Source: Mycolicibacterium gilvum (GTDB lineage: Bacteria; Actinomycetota; Actinomycetes; Mycobacteriales; Mycobacteriaceae). Taken from it: DNA of 64,000 nt. The notes beneath the pieces are model-generated. The model made no database searches and was not told the DNA's origin. It saw only the letters and a list, made by a program, of their open reading frames with translations. Positions 1-8,910 of this stretch are shown here, piece by piece (position 1 is the first letter of the stretch; each line of letters starts with the position of its first letter). A program made the translations under genes and the position numbers. Where the stretch lies: positions 3,720,001 through 3,784,000 of the forward strand of contig NZ_UGQM01000001.1 of assembly GCF_900454025.1 (NCBI RefSeq), given 5' to 3'.

Positions 1-857
1 TCGACACCTTCCTCGCGTCGGGAAGCTGCGAGCTGGTCCGTGACTACGGCAAGCCGTTCACCACGATGGTGATCGCCGATCTGCTCGGCGTTCCCGAGGA
101 CGATCGTGAGCACTTCCGCAAGATCTTCACCGGCCAGCACGTCGCCACGGTCGGTGGCGACTCGCCGCTACCGGAGAATCCGCTGGAGTACATGTACGAG
201 ACGTTCGGCGGCTATATCGAGGACCGTCGTCGCGAGCCCCGCGACGACGTCCTCACCGCCCTGGCCACCTCCACCTACCCCGACGGGACGCTGCCGGAGA
301 CCGAGGCGGTGGTGCGGCTGGCCACCTTCCTCTTCGGGGCCGGGCAGGACACCTCAGCGCGGCTGATGTGCGCGGCACTGCGATTCCTGGCCGACGATCA
401 GGAGCTGCAGGCTCGGCTGCGCGCCGACCGCCGGCGGATCGGCGATTTCATCGAAGAGGTGCTGCGGCTGGAGAGTCCGACGATGAGCGACTTCCGGATG
501 ACCCAGAAGACGGTCCGGGTCGGTGACGTCGACATTCCCGCGGGGACGACCATCATGCTGCATCCCGGCGCCTCGAACCGCGATCCGCGCAAGTTTCCGG
601 AACCCGACGAGTTCGACTTGGATCGCCCGAATCTGCGCGAACACATCGCCTTCGGGCGTGGTGTGCATTCCTGCCCCGGCGGACCGCTGGCCCGTGCCGA
701 GGGACGCGTGACAGTGGAGAGGTTCCTCGACCGGACGTCGTCGTTGACGCTCTCCGAGGAGCATCACGGACCCCCCGGACAGCGGCGATTTCGGCACGAT
801 CCGACCTACATCATCCGCGGTCTGTCCGACCTCCATCTCGAATTCACGCCCGCATGA
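1..857 (+). CDS. cytochrome P450, 5'-truncated by window edge
   Basis: C-terminal two thirds of a cytosolic P450 monooxygenase; the frame is open from base 3, so the true start lies left of the window. Seen: the I-helix oxygen-binding motif GAGQDTS, the K-helix ExxR in EEVLRLESP, and the heme-ligand loop FGRGVHSCPGG near base 672. These three are diagnostic of the family, which needs an external ferredoxin/reductase. The stop overlaps the next start (ATGA at 854), so it is co-translated with the dioxygenase, CMD-family and SDR genes, pointing to one oxidative pathway. The substrate cannot be inferred. Confidence 0.95.
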   Translation, partial: DTFLASGSCELVRDYGKPFTTMVIADLLGVPEDDREHFRKIFTGQHVATVGGDSPLPENPLEYMYETFGGYIEDRRREPRDDVLTALATSTYPDGTLPETEAVVRLATFLFGAGQDTSARLMCAALRFLADDQELQARLRADRRRIGDFIEEVLRLESPTMSDFRMTQKTVRVGDVDIPAGTTIMLHPGASNRDPRKFPEPDEFDLDRPNLREHIAFGRGVHSCPGGPLARAEGRVTVERFLDRTSSLTLSEEHHGPPGQRRFRHDPTYIIRGLSDLHLEFTPA

Positions 858-1687
858 ACGCCACCGTCACCCCCATCTCGGCGTCGATCGGCGTGCACGT
901 CAGCGGAATGACGAGTTCGGACTTCGTCACCGCCGACGCCGCCGACATGTGCACGCGACTGCTGGCCGAGCATGGCGTCGTCGTCTACCAACAGGCTCAC
1001 ATCAGTGACGCCGACCTGGTCACGTTCAGTCGACTGCTCGGTGACGTCGTGACCGCCTCCGCCGGAGCGCATCCCGATCATCCGGAAATCTCCCCCGTGA
1101 CCATGGATCCCGCCAAGAGCGCACTGGCCGGATTGCGGCGCAGCACCATCTTCTGGCACACCGACGGCCTGATCGACGAAGTCCCGCAGAAGGCCACGCT
1201 ACTGACCGCACGCGAGGTCGCCGATGACGGCGGCGACACCGAATTCGCCAACACCTACGCCGCATTCGAGGCGCTGCCTGCCGACAAAAAGGCCCAGTAC
1301 GAGACCTACCGCGTGGTGCACAGCGTTGCGGCATCCCAGCTACTGCTCACCCCCGACCCCACACCCGAGCAGCGGGAAAAGTGGAATCGTGCACCCTCAC
1401 GCGAACATCCGCTGGTCTGGAAGCATCGCGACGGCCGCAAATCCCTGCTGATCGGCGCCACAGCCGGCGACATCGTGGGCATGGACCACGAGCAGGGCCG
1501 CGCCTTCCTCGACGAGATCCTCGAATGGTCCACCCAGCCCCAGTTCGTCCTGCACCACACGTGGACGGTGGGCGATCTGGTGGTGTGGGACAACACCGGC
1601 ATGCTGCACCGCGCCATCCCGTATGAGCCCACCTCCCGCCGCTTGATGCACCGCACCACCCTGGTCGGGGAAGAGGCCATCGCGTGA
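854..1687 (+). CDS. TauD/TfdA-family Fe(II)/2-oxoglutarate dioxygenase
   Basis: 277 aa, the usual size for TauD/TfdA dioxygenases, which hydroxylate small acids using Fe(II) and 2-oxoglutarate. The facial triad is visible: HTD in FWHTDGLID and the distal His in GMLHRAIPY. An Arg follows in RRLMHRT, where the family binds the 2-oxoglutarate carboxylate. Its ATG overlaps the P450 stop by 4 bp. With the P450, CMD-family protein and SDR it forms an oxidation cluster. Substrate unknown; taurine itself is not suggested because no sulfonate transporter is nearby. Confidence 0.9.
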   Translation: MNATVTPISASIGVHVSGMTSSDFVTADAADMCTRLLAEHGVVVYQQAHISDADLVTFSRLLGDVVTASAGAHPDHPEISPVTMDPAKSALAGLRRSTIFWHTDGLIDEVPQKATLLTAREVADDGGDTEFANTYAAFEALPADKKAQYETYRVVHSVAASQLLLTPDPTPEQREKWNRAPSREHPLVWKHRDGRKSLLIGATAGDIVGMDHEQGRAFLDEILEWSTQPQFVLHHTWTVGDLVVWDNTGMLHRAIPYEPTSRRLMHRTTLVGEEAIA

Positions 1688-1744
1688 GCCACAACGACTT
1701 TCGGCGGAACCTCGCCGTCAACGGCGGAAGGACGATCGGCTGAC

Positions 1745-2341
1745 ATGGCACGCATCGAGCCCCTCAAACCTCGCGACTTTCCACCGGAGATGCGGGATGC
1801 CCTCGCCGCACTGCGGCCACCCAACCCCCGTCACGAGCCTCTCGCCGCGACCGACCGGCCCAAGGCGCTGCACGTCTTGGGCGCCATGGCGCACCATCCG
1901 GACCTGGCCCGTGCCTATTTCACCTTCAACGGCCATCTGTTGTTGGGCACCACACTCAGCGAGCGCCACCGCGAACTGCTCGTCATGCGGGTCGCCGCCG
2001 TACGCAAGTGTGGATACGAATGGGCGCAGCATCTGTTCGTCGCACGCGACGCCGGACTGACCGATGAGGAGATCGGGCGTATCGCCTACGGTCCGGACGC
2101 CCCGTTCTGGAGTCCGCTGGAAGCGGCGATGCTGAGCGCCACCGACGAACTGATCGATCCCGGTGCGATCAGTGAGACCACCTGGCAGACACTGGCGGCT
2201 GAACTCGACACGCAGCAGATGCTCGACCTGATCTTCACCGTCTGCGGGTACGACCTGCTGGCACGAATGTTCAGCTCGCTGCAGTTGACGATCGACGACG
2301 ACATCGCCGGGCTGATGGACCGCTACCACGAGCTGTTCTGA
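1745..2341 (+). CDS. carboxymuconolactone decarboxylase (CMD)-family protein
   Basis: 198 aa, helical AhpD/CMD-like fold inferred from the segment ERHRELLVMRVAAVRKCGYE followed by WAQHLFVARDAG, the typical ExxxL..R..C.YEWxxH pattern. Only one Cys is seen at the active-site helix (KCGYEW) rather than the CxxC of AhpD peroxidases, so a decarboxylase/hydrolase-like role is likelier than peroxidase. It is 57 bp after the dioxygenase gene and its TGA overlaps the SDR ATG (TGATG at 2339), so it belongs to the same operon. Substrate not assignable. Confidence 0.85.
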   Translation: MARIEPLKPRDFPPEMRDALAALRPPNPRHEPLAATDRPKALHVLGAMAHHPDLARAYFTFNGHLLLGTTLSERHRELLVMRVAAVRKCGYEWAQHLFVARDAGLTDEEIGRIAYGPDAPFWSPLEAAMLSATDELIDPGAISETTWQTLAAELDTQQMLDLIFTVCGYDLLARMFSSLQLTIDDDIAGLMDRYHELF

Positions 2342-3210
2342 TGACCGCACGCGAGACGCCGTTGGTGGCTGTGGTCACCGGAGCCAGCAGAGGGGCCGGG
2401 GCGGGGATCGCCCACGCGCTGGGCAGCCACGGCGCCACCGTCTACGTCACCGGGCGCACACACAGGGCCGGCGACTCGACAGCAGCAGGCACCATCGACG
2501 AGACCGCCGAACGCGTCACCGCGGCCGGCGGCCAGGGCATCCCGGTGCGCGTCGACCACGGCGACGACGCTCAGGTGCGTGGTTTGTTCGACCGCATCGC
2601 TGACGAACGCGGTCACCTCGACATCCTGGTCAACAACGCCGCCATCATCCGTGACGAGATGATGGGACGCACGAAATTCTGGGAGGAACCGCTCAACGTC
2701 ATCGACACGCTCGATGTCGGAGTCCGCAGCAGCTACGTCGCGACCGTGCTCGCTGCTCCCCTGATGCTGCCCCAACGCCGGGGCCTGGTCGTGTTCACCT
2801 CCTCGTCCGGAGGCGTGCACTACGCGTTCGGCCCCGCCTACGGTGTGCCCAAGGCCGCGGTCGACAAGATGGCCGCCGATATCGCCTACGACTTCCGCGA
2901 GTTCGGAATCGCTTCCGTGTCAATCTGGATGGGAAGCCTGCTGACCGATCGCGTCCGATCCATCGTCGCCGCCAATCCCAAAAAGCTCGGGCATATCCTC
3001 GACTCCGCCGAAACCCCGGAACTCACAGGACACGTCATCTGGGCGCTGTATCACGATCCTGACCTGTTGAGCGTCAGCGGTAAGACTCTCATCGGAGCGG
3101 AACTGGCAGGCCTGTACGGGATCACCGACGAGGACGGGCGCCAACCACCCTCCTACCGTGACCTTTTCGGTGTGCACCCGTATCCGCAGTTCGCACACAC
3201 CATGCGCTGA
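2341..3210 (+). CDS. short-chain dehydrogenase/reductase (SDR)
   Basis: 289 aa classical SDR, an NAD(P)-dependent oxidoreductase. Rossmann motif TGASRGAGAGIA near residue 14, NNAA strand motif near residue 99, catalytic YGVPK (Tyr and Lys) near residue 163 preceded by a Ser run in FTSSSGG. The start codon overlaps the upstream stop by one base (TGATG). It is the last gene of the four-gene operon and ends just before the 3' end of the convergent RNase P RNA gene. It likely oxidises or reduces the product of the P450/dioxygenase steps; substrate unknown. Confidence 0.92.
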   Translation: MTARETPLVAVVTGASRGAGAGIAHALGSHGATVYVTGRTHRAGDSTAAGTIDETAERVTAAGGQGIPVRVDHGDDAQVRGLFDRIADERGHLDILVNNAAIIRDEMMGRTKFWEEPLNVIDTLDVGVRSSYVATVLAAPLMLPQRRGLVVFTSSSGGVHYAFGPAYGVPKAAVDKMAADIAYDFREFGIASVSIWMGSLLTDRVRSIVAANPKKLGHILDSAETPELTGHVIWALYHDPDLLSVSGKTLIGAELAGLYGITDEDGRQPPSYRDLFGVHPYPQFAHTMR

Positions 3211-3232
3211 CCGTGCAGCACGGTCGCTAGGG

Positions 3233-3650
3233 GCGGATGAGCCGGCCTGTAAGCCGGATTCTGTTCCTCGACGCCATCTCTGGCGAGGAGGCGGCGACCA
3301 TCCATCTGGGCACACCGTCGCCGGGTACCTCGAGCGGCCTACCCGCAGGCTCGGGCGAGCAGCCCTCGAACGCCTGCGCGACCGCAACCAGGTTGCGGCC
3401 TTCTTGGCCTTGCTTCGGGTGGGGTTTACCAAGCCACCCCGGTCACCCGGGATGCTGGTGCGCTCTTACCGCACCTTTTCACCCTTACCTCCACGGTGTC
3501 CGAAGACGCGGTGGGGGCGGTCTGTTTTCTGTGGCACTTTCCCGCGAGTCACCTCGGATTGCCGTTAGCAATCACCCTGCTCTGTGAAGTCCGGACTTTC
3601 CTCGACGCCCAGAAACCTGGGTGCCGCGGCCGCCCGGCCAGCTCATCCGC
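3233..3650 (-). ncRNA. rnpB: RNase P RNA (bacterial type A)
   Basis: The catalytic RNA of RNase P, which matures tRNA 5' ends. On the minus strand it begins with GCGGATGAGC (3650-3641) and ends with the complementary GCTCATCCGC (3242-3233), forming helix P1. Conserved pieces are recognisable: GAGGAAAGTCCGG near 3605-3593, and the 3' block ACAGAATCCGGCTTACAGG near 3265-3247. Length about 418 nt, normal for actinobacteria. The exact 5' and 3' ends are set from the P1 pairing and may be off by a few bases. Confidence 0.93.
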
Positions 3651-3682
3651 CCTCTTACGGTAAAGGAGGCGATACTGGGAGC

Positions 3683-4132
3683 GTGACGCAGGCTCCGCCG
3701 GCCCGCTATCTGATGCGGGCCAGAGATCTCGTCGACGCGCGGTACTCCGAGCCGATCACCGTCGACGATCTGGCCGCCGCCGGATTGTCACGTGCTCACT
3801 TCAGCAGGATGTTCACCCGCACCTTCGGAGAGTCGCCCCGCGCATACCTGCAGACGCGCCGGCTCGAGCGGGCGGCTTCTCTGCTGCGCCACACCGACAG
3901 GTCAGTGGCCGATATCTGCGTGATGGTCGGCCTGCACAGTGTCGGGTCCTTCACCACGAGCTTCGCCCGCACCTACGGGATGCCTCCCGCGGCGTATCGC
4001 GCCTCGATGCCACCGGCCGCGGTGCATGCCCGGATCCCCAGCTGCATCCTGAAACGCGATACCCGCCCGAAGGCCGACAGCCGGGTCAAGACAGCACACG
4101 GGGAGAAGACGGACGCCACGGCATCTCCGTAA
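3683..4132 (+). CDS. AraC-family transcriptional regulator (HTH domain only)
   Basis: 149 aa protein consisting mainly of a double helix-turn-helix: first HTH around residues 28-50 (VDDLAAAGLSRAHFSRMF), second around residues 75-100 (VADICVMVGLHSVGSFTTSF) followed by the family signature FARTYGMPPAAYR. It lacks the usual N-terminal sensing domain. GTG start at 3683 chosen because AAAGGAGG lies at 3662-3669 and everything upstream is rnpB DNA on the other strand. The VOC gene follows within about 10 bp, so the pair is probably one transcript and the VOC protein a candidate target. Confidence 0.88.
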   Translation: MTQAPPARYLMRARDLVDARYSEPITVDDLAAAGLSRAHFSRMFTRTFGESPRAYLQTRRLERAASLLRHTDRSVADICVMVGLHSVGSFTTSFARTYGMPPAAYRASMPPAAVHARIPSCILKRDTRPKADSRVKTAHGEKTDATASP

Positions 4133-4142
4133 CGTCGTGCCC

Positions 4143-4577
4143 ATGATCACGATTGCAAGCGCCCACCTCTGGGTTCACGACCAGGAAGTCGCCCTGAGAT
4201 TCTGGACCGAGAAGGTCGGTATGGAAGTGCGCCAAGATGTTTCGCTGCCCGATGTGGACGGCATGTTCCGTTGGCTCACCGTCGGACCGCGCGGCCAGGA
4301 CGACGTCTCGATCGTCCTGATGGCTGTCCCCGGCGAGCCCGTGATGGACGAGCCCACGCGAAAGCAGGTTCTCGATCTCACCGCCAAGGGATTCGCCGGC
4401 ACCATCTTCCTGACGACCGAGGACTGCCACGCCAGCTACCGCGAGCTTCAGGCTCGCGGCGTGGAGTTCAGCGAGGAACCCCACGAGATGCCGTACGGCA
4501 TCGACTGTGGCTTCCGCGACCCGTCCGGAAACAGCGTGCGGCTCACCCAGCTCGCCGAGCTTCCGGCGTTCGGATAG
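4143..4577 (+). CDS. VOC-superfamily (glyoxalase/bleomycin-resistance fold) protein
   Basis: 144 aa, a single VOC unit with paired beta-alpha-beta-beta-beta modules: ASAHLWVHDQEVALRFWTEK at the N terminus and DCGFRDPSGNSVRLTQ at the C terminus, where the metal-binding Glu of true glyoxalases is replaced. AraC regulator plus VOC gene is a common actinobacterial pair. The ATG at 4143 is used; an in-frame GTG at 4137 is equally possible. Enzymatic versus binding role is not decidable from sequence. Confidence 0.82.
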   Translation: MITIASAHLWVHDQEVALRFWTEKVGMEVRQDVSLPDVDGMFRWLTVGPRGQDDVSIVLMAVPGEPVMDEPTRKQVLDLTAKGFAGTIFLTTEDCHASYRELQARGVEFSEEPHEMPYGIDCGFRDPSGNSVRLTQLAELPAFG

Positions 4578-4583
4578 TCGGCG

Positions 4584-5864
4584 TCAGGCGGCGTCGGGTT
4601 TGTCGAAGGTGATGAGGTCGATGCTGAGTCGGCCTTCGGTGTCGCTGATGCGGCGGCGCACCGGTGGGCCGGGCAGGGTCGGGGCGATCGAGTAGTGCAC
4701 CGCCCCGGTCGGGGTCACCCACCGCGCGGTGTGTGACCCGTCCTGGGTTCCGGCGCTGACCTGCCAGCCGGGCGCCTCTTTGGCGTAGTTACACGCCGCG
4801 CACTCACCGAGCCCGTTGTCCGCACTCGTCACACCCCCCGCACGGGCCGGTGTGGCATGATCGTGATGCCGTATCGGGGCATCACAGTAGGGCGTGCGGC
4901 AGCTCTGATCACGCCGATCGATCAACGTGGCCAACCCCTTCGGAAACAGCCGCGCCCGCGACTCCATCGCCACCAACTGCCCCGACCGCGGATGCCGATA
5001 CAACCGCCGCAACGTGGCCTTGGCCTCGGCGTCGGTGACCGCGTCGCCGGTCAGCGCGCGGCAGAACCCCGCCGGCACCGGCCCATACCCGTCGAGCCAC
5101 CCCGGGCAGTCGTCATCACCGGCCAGCGTGGTGTCGGCCATCACCAGGTTCACCTCGACCGGCACCGCGGTCCCCGCTGAACGCCCGGTGATCCGCTCGA
5201 ACGCGGTATCGGCCATCACCTGACCACGGGAACGCCCATCAAAGGTCGTGTCGGCCTCCCGCCGCAGCGCGGCATACATTCCGATGCCCTGCGCCAGCGG
5301 CAAAAGCACCGTGAAATACACCATCCCGTTCGGTGCGGGGCGACAGCTGACCCGCGCCTGAGCCGCCGCCCTGTCGGCGCGCTCCACCACCGCCGCGACA
5401 TCCAACCGGGCGGCGATCTTCTTCGCCTCGGCCTCCACCCGCTTGTTGCCCCACCCCTCCAGCGTCGAGACATCGGCGCACAACTCCTCATCAAGGAGCC
5501 GACGATCCTCGACACTCAGACACGCCGATTCCCGCACGATCAGCGTCGCCCGCCATTCCGAGAGCGCACCGCACTCCAACGCCGCCCACGTATGCGGCAT
5601 CTCGTCCACCAACGCCTTCGCAAACCCCAGATGCTGACCACCCTTGACCGGGGCATCCCGGCGAGCCAACGCGACCTCCGAGGCCAACCCCTTACCCCGC
5701 CGACGCACCGGCACCCCCGCAGCCTCCTCAGCAGCAGCACGCTTAGCCGCCCACAACGCGGTCGCGCGCGCCTGAGCCGCCGCAGCCGCCGATTTCAACC
5801 GCTCACACCGCTCGACCACCGCCCGCAGCTCGGCCTGCGACGCCCCCTCATCAATATCGAACAA
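4584..5864 (-). CDS. DUF222 / HNH endonuclease domain protein (13E12-repeat family)
   Basis: 426 aa. The N-terminal two thirds is the DUF222 helical region found in many copies in mycobacteria (13E12 family). The C terminus carries an HNH-like nuclease core: CRTPYCDAP, then HHDHATPARAGG, then ECAACNYAK, with paired cysteines for zinc. TTG start at 5864 chosen because AGGAG sits 8 bases upstream and the longer reading to 5972 runs into intergenic/IS DNA. Biological role of the family is uncertain; a nuclease is inferred from the HNH motif. Confidence 0.85.
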   Translation of the reverse strand: MFDIDEGASQAELRAVVERCERLKSAAAAAQARATALWAAKRAAAEEAAGVPVRRRGKGLASEVALARRDAPVKGGQHLGFAKALVDEMPHTWAALECGALSEWRATLIVRESACLSVEDRRLLDEELCADVSTLEGWGNKRVEAEAKKIAARLDVAAVVERADRAAAQARVSCRPAPNGMVYFTVLLPLAQGIGMYAALRREADTTFDGRSRGQVMADTAFERITGRSAGTAVPVEVNLVMADTTLAGDDDCPGWLDGYGPVPAGFCRALTGDAVTDAEAKATLRRLYRHPRSGQLVAMESRARLFPKGLATLIDRRDQSCRTPYCDAPIRHHDHATPARAGGVTSADNGLGECAACNYAKEAPGWQVSAGTQDGSHTARWVTPTGAVHYSIAPTLPGPPVRRRISDTEGRLSIDLITFDKPDAA

Positions 5865-6032
5865 ACTTGGCGCTCCTAGTGTTCTAGTGGGCGCGTTTCT
5901 GCTGTTCAGCAGTGTTTTCGGTTGGTGCGGTGAGGGTTTCGGCGTGTCAGCGCCGAGATGAAGGACGCGCACGTGGTCGAACCTCTAGGTTTCGGGGTTA
6001 CCACACCAACCTCAACCGCGAGGACGACCCAC

Positions 6033-7256
6033 GTGCGCGTCAGTACTGCATTTAACCGTCTGTTGGCGATCCCGGGGGCATCGGTGACCGATGTCGTCAT
6101 CGGTGAACGTGATGTCGAAGTAACCCTGCGCCCTACTGCCCGTCTCTTGACCTGCCCGTGCGGCAAACGCCAGCCCAGCGTCTATGACCGCCGTCGCCGA
6201 CGCTGGCGCCACCTCGATCTCGGGGTCAAGCGGTTATGGCTGGTTAATGAGATCCGCCGCCTGAATTGCCCGGACTGCGGGGTCATCACCGAAGCGGTGC
6301 CTTGGGCGCGGCCCGGATCCAGGTTCACCCGCGACTTCGAAGACATGGTGCTGTGGTTGGCCCAACGCAGCGACCGCACCACCGTCTCGACACTGATGCG
6401 CTGCGCCTGGGAATCGGTCACCGCGATCATCAACCGCGGCGTCGCCGAACTGCTCGACAAGCGGCGCCTGCAGACGCTGTATCGGATCGGTGTCGACGAG
6501 ATCTGCTACCGACACCCGCACCGCTATCTGACCATCATCGGCGACCACGATACCGGCACCGTCGTCAACATCCGACCCGGCCGCAGCGAGCAATCCTTGA
6601 CTGATTTCTATACAGCTCAACCTGATTCGATGCTCAAGCAGATCCAAGCCGTCAGCATGGACGTCAGCAAGCCCTACATCGGCGCCACTCGCTCGAAGGT
6701 GCCCGAGGCGATCATCTGTTTTGACGGCTTCCACATCATGCGATGGATCAACCGCGCCCTCGACGCCGTCTTCTCCGAGGCGGCAGCCGGCCCCGACAAA
6801 GTCCACATGTCCTCAGCGCAATGGCGCACCACCCGATGGGCGCTACGCACCGGCGAGAACAGACTCACCGACACCAAACGCGAACTGGTCAACCAGATCG
6901 CCAAGCAGAATCGACGAGTCGGACGAGCATGGGCCCTCAAGGAACAGGCCCGCGATCTCTACCGCTACGACCACCAACCCGGCGTCGCCCGTGCACTGCT
7001 CAAGGCCTGGATCACCGCTGCCAAACGCTGCCGCATCCCCGCATTCGTCGCGCTCGGCAAACGACTCGCGGTCTACTTCGATGGCATCCTGGCCGCCATC
7101 GAACTCGGCATCTCCAACGCTCTCGCCGAGAGTATCAACGCCAAGATCCGCCTCATCAACGCACGCGGCTACGGCCACCACACCGCCGAAACACTCACCT
7201 CGATGATCTACCTCTGCCTCGGCGGACTGCAGGTGAAACTACCCACGAGAACCTGA
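6033..7256 (+). CDS. ISL3-family transposase
   Basis: 407 aa. Zinc-binding N terminus (CPCGKR, then CPDCG), central DDE catalytic residues (D in RIGVDEICYR, D in AVSMDVSKPY, E in NALAESINAKIR) and the C-terminal RLINARGYG segment, as in ISL3/IS1096-type transposases. GTG at 6033 taken as start with GAGGA just upstream. It looks intact. The element probably lies between about 5970 and 7318, but I could not pin down terminal repeats or the 8-bp target duplication by eye, so only the gene is claimed firmly. Confidence 0.9.
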   Translation: MRVSTAFNRLLAIPGASVTDVVIGERDVEVTLRPTARLLTCPCGKRQPSVYDRRRRRWRHLDLGVKRLWLVNEIRRLNCPDCGVITEAVPWARPGSRFTRDFEDMVLWLAQRSDRTTVSTLMRCAWESVTAIINRGVAELLDKRRLQTLYRIGVDEICYRHPHRYLTIIGDHDTGTVVNIRPGRSEQSLTDFYTAQPDSMLKQIQAVSMDVSKPYIGATRSKVPEAIICFDGFHIMRWINRALDAVFSEAAAGPDKVHMSSAQWRTTRWALRTGENRLTDTKRELVNQIAKQNRRVGRAWALKEQARDLYRYDHQPGVARALLKAWITAAKRCRIPAFVALGKRLAVYFDGILAAIELGISNALAESINAKIRLINARGYGHHTAETLTSMIYLCLGGLQVKLPTRT

Positions 7257-7318
7257 GTAGCCGCACAAACTTTCGAACATGCCACCGAAGCTACCCCACC
7301 CCACCGACATTCAGCGGC

Positions 7319-7939
7319 CTACGTGGACCGCCGCAGCACGATCAGGTTGTCGCTCAACACACCCGACTGCCCGTCCGGACCGGTCGCGTCGCGTTCGACG
7401 ACATCCGCACGCAAACGCTCCCATGAACCTTCGCCGAGGTCGATCGTGGCGAGGACCTCGTCGACCGTCGAGAACCGATGCTCGTGGACCTCCGGTGGCG
7501 CCCACGGCGGCGCGGCCGCGTGGTCGACGACGATCAGCACCCCGCCGGGCGCCACGGCACGAGCCGCGGCCGCGAAGGTGCGCTCGCGGTCCAGATGCAC
7601 CATCGACTGCAGGAACTGCGCCGACACCAGATCGAACACACCGTCGGGGAACGACGCCGACAGATCCGTCTGCCGCAACTGCACCCGGTCGGCCAGCCCG
7701 CGCTTGTCGGCCTCCTCGGCGGCGCGCCGCAGGGCGGTGTCCGAGATGTCCACCCCGACCACCTCCCAGCCGTGTTCGGCGAGCCACAGCGTGTCGCCGC
7801 CCTCGCCGCACCCGAGGTCCAGCGCCCGCCCGGGCTTCAGCGGTGCGGCCACCTCGGCCAACCAGCGGTTCACGTGCCCGCTCCAGATCCGGTCCCGTTG
7901 CGAGTACCGCTCTTCCCAATGTTGTTTGACGTCAGTCAT
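7319..7939 (-). CDS. class I SAM-dependent methyltransferase
   Basis: 206 aa. Rossmann-like SAM-binding motif I LDLGCGEGGDTLWLA near residues 41-55, acidic strand GVDISDTAL (motif II), DLVSAQFLQ (motif IV region). Similar in size to tellurite/thiopurine-resistance-like small methyltransferases. Its ATG overlaps the stop of the upstream oxidoreductase (ATGA, 7936-7939), so the two are translationally coupled. The acceptor substrate is unknown. Confidence 0.88.
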   Translation of the reverse strand: MTDVKQHWEERYSQRDRIWSGHVNRWLAEVAAPLKPGRALDLGCGEGGDTLWLAEHGWEVVGVDISDTALRRAAEEADKRGLADRVQLRQTDLSASFPDGVFDLVSAQFLQSMVHLDRERTFAAAARAVAPGGVLIVVDHAAAPPWAPPEVHEHRFSTVDEVLATIDLGEGSWERLRADVVERDATGPDGQSGVLSDNLIVLRRST

Positions 7940-8853
7940 TTCTCCTCCTCCAGGAAACTCGCCACCACCGATGCCGCAGCACCTGAACCCGCCGCGATCG
8001 CGGCGGCCACCTGCGGCATCCGTGCACTCACATCACCCGCGGCGAAGACCCCGGGCACAGTCGTCCGATACATCGCGTCGACGTCGACGGCCTCGGCCGT
8101 GACCGGGCTCGGCGCCGCGAACGCGACCCCCAGTTCGGCCGCCAGAGACGACCTCTGGTGCAGCGTCGTCGCGATCAGCAACCCGCTGCGCGCGATACCG
8201 GAGCCATCGGCGAACACGACCTGCGCCAGTTGCCCGTCGGCAGAGACCAATTCGGCGACCGCGCGCTCGTCGATCGCGATTCCGGCTTCTGCCAACCGAT
8301 CACGCTGCGCGTCGGTGAGATCGGCGGGCCCCGAGGTCAGCAGAACCACGTCGTCGCTCCAACCGCTCAGCAGCGTGGCCATGTGTACGCCGCGGTCACC
8401 ATCGGCCAGTACCGCCAGCGGCCGGTCACGGGCCTCCCAGCCATGACAGAACGGGCAGTGGAACACCGAATCACCCCACATTTCAGCAAGACCCGGTAGC
8501 GCCGGCATGTCGTAGCGCATCCCCATTGCGAGCAGGATCCGGCGGGTCCGCACGTCGCTGCGGCCGGCCAGTTCGACGGTGAAACCGCCCTCGACCGCGA
8601 CGGCTCCCGTCACGTCGCCGTCACAGACAGCGACGGCCGGATATCGGGTCAGCTCGCGGCGACCCTGCGCATAGAGCTGCGCGGGCGGCACGCCGTCGAA
8701 GCCCAGCAGCCCGCCGATGCCGTGCGCGGCCAGATTGCTCTGCGCACCGGCGTCGACGAGAAGCGTTCGCCGCCTCGCCCTGCCGAGAACCAGCGCTGCG
8801 CTCAAGCCTGCGGCACCGCCGCCGACGATCACGCAATCCCAGATGTCTTCCAT
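7936..8853 (-). CDS. thioredoxin reductase-like FAD/NAD(P) oxidoreductase
   Basis: 305 aa, the short thioredoxin-reductase-like flavoprotein type. FAD-binding GGGAAGLSAALVLGRAR at the N terminus, redox CxxC in HCPFCHGWE near residue 135, and the FAD-closing motif GVFAAGDVS near the C terminus. ATG at 8853 is used because it immediately precedes the FAD fold; a longer in-frame reading crosses the divergent regulator gene. It shares a 46-bp intergenic gap with the XRE-cupin regulator, which is probably its controller. Confidence 0.9.
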   Translation of the reverse strand: MEDIWDCVIVGGGAAGLSAALVLGRARRRTLLVDAGAQSNLAAHGIGGLLGFDGVPPAQLYAQGRRELTRYPAVAVCDGDVTGAVAVEGGFTVELAGRSDVRTRRILLAMGMRYDMPALPGLAEMWGDSVFHCPFCHGWEARDRPLAVLADGDRGVHMATLLSGWSDDVVLLTSGPADLTDAQRDRLAEAGIAIDERAVAELVSADGQLAQVVFADGSGIARSGLLIATTLHQRSSLAAELGVAFAAPSPVTAEAVDVDAMYRTTVPGVFAAGDVSARMPQVAAAIAAGSGAAASVVASFLEEEK

Positions 8854-8893
8854 GCCACCACCTTGCCCGCGCCCGGCCCGAGTGCCAAGATCT

Positions 8894-8910
8894 TTTGCCA
8901 TGAAGGCAAA
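8894..8910. promoter_or_regulatory. candidate autoregulatory operator overlapping a start codon
   Basis: Perfect inverted repeat TTTGCC-ATGAA-GGCAAA. The 5-bp spacer contains the ATG (8900) of the XRE-cupin gene, and the site lies within the 46-bp gap to the divergent oxidoreductase start (8853). Binding here could block both transcripts. The symmetry is seen; the operator role is inference. Confidence 0.45.
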
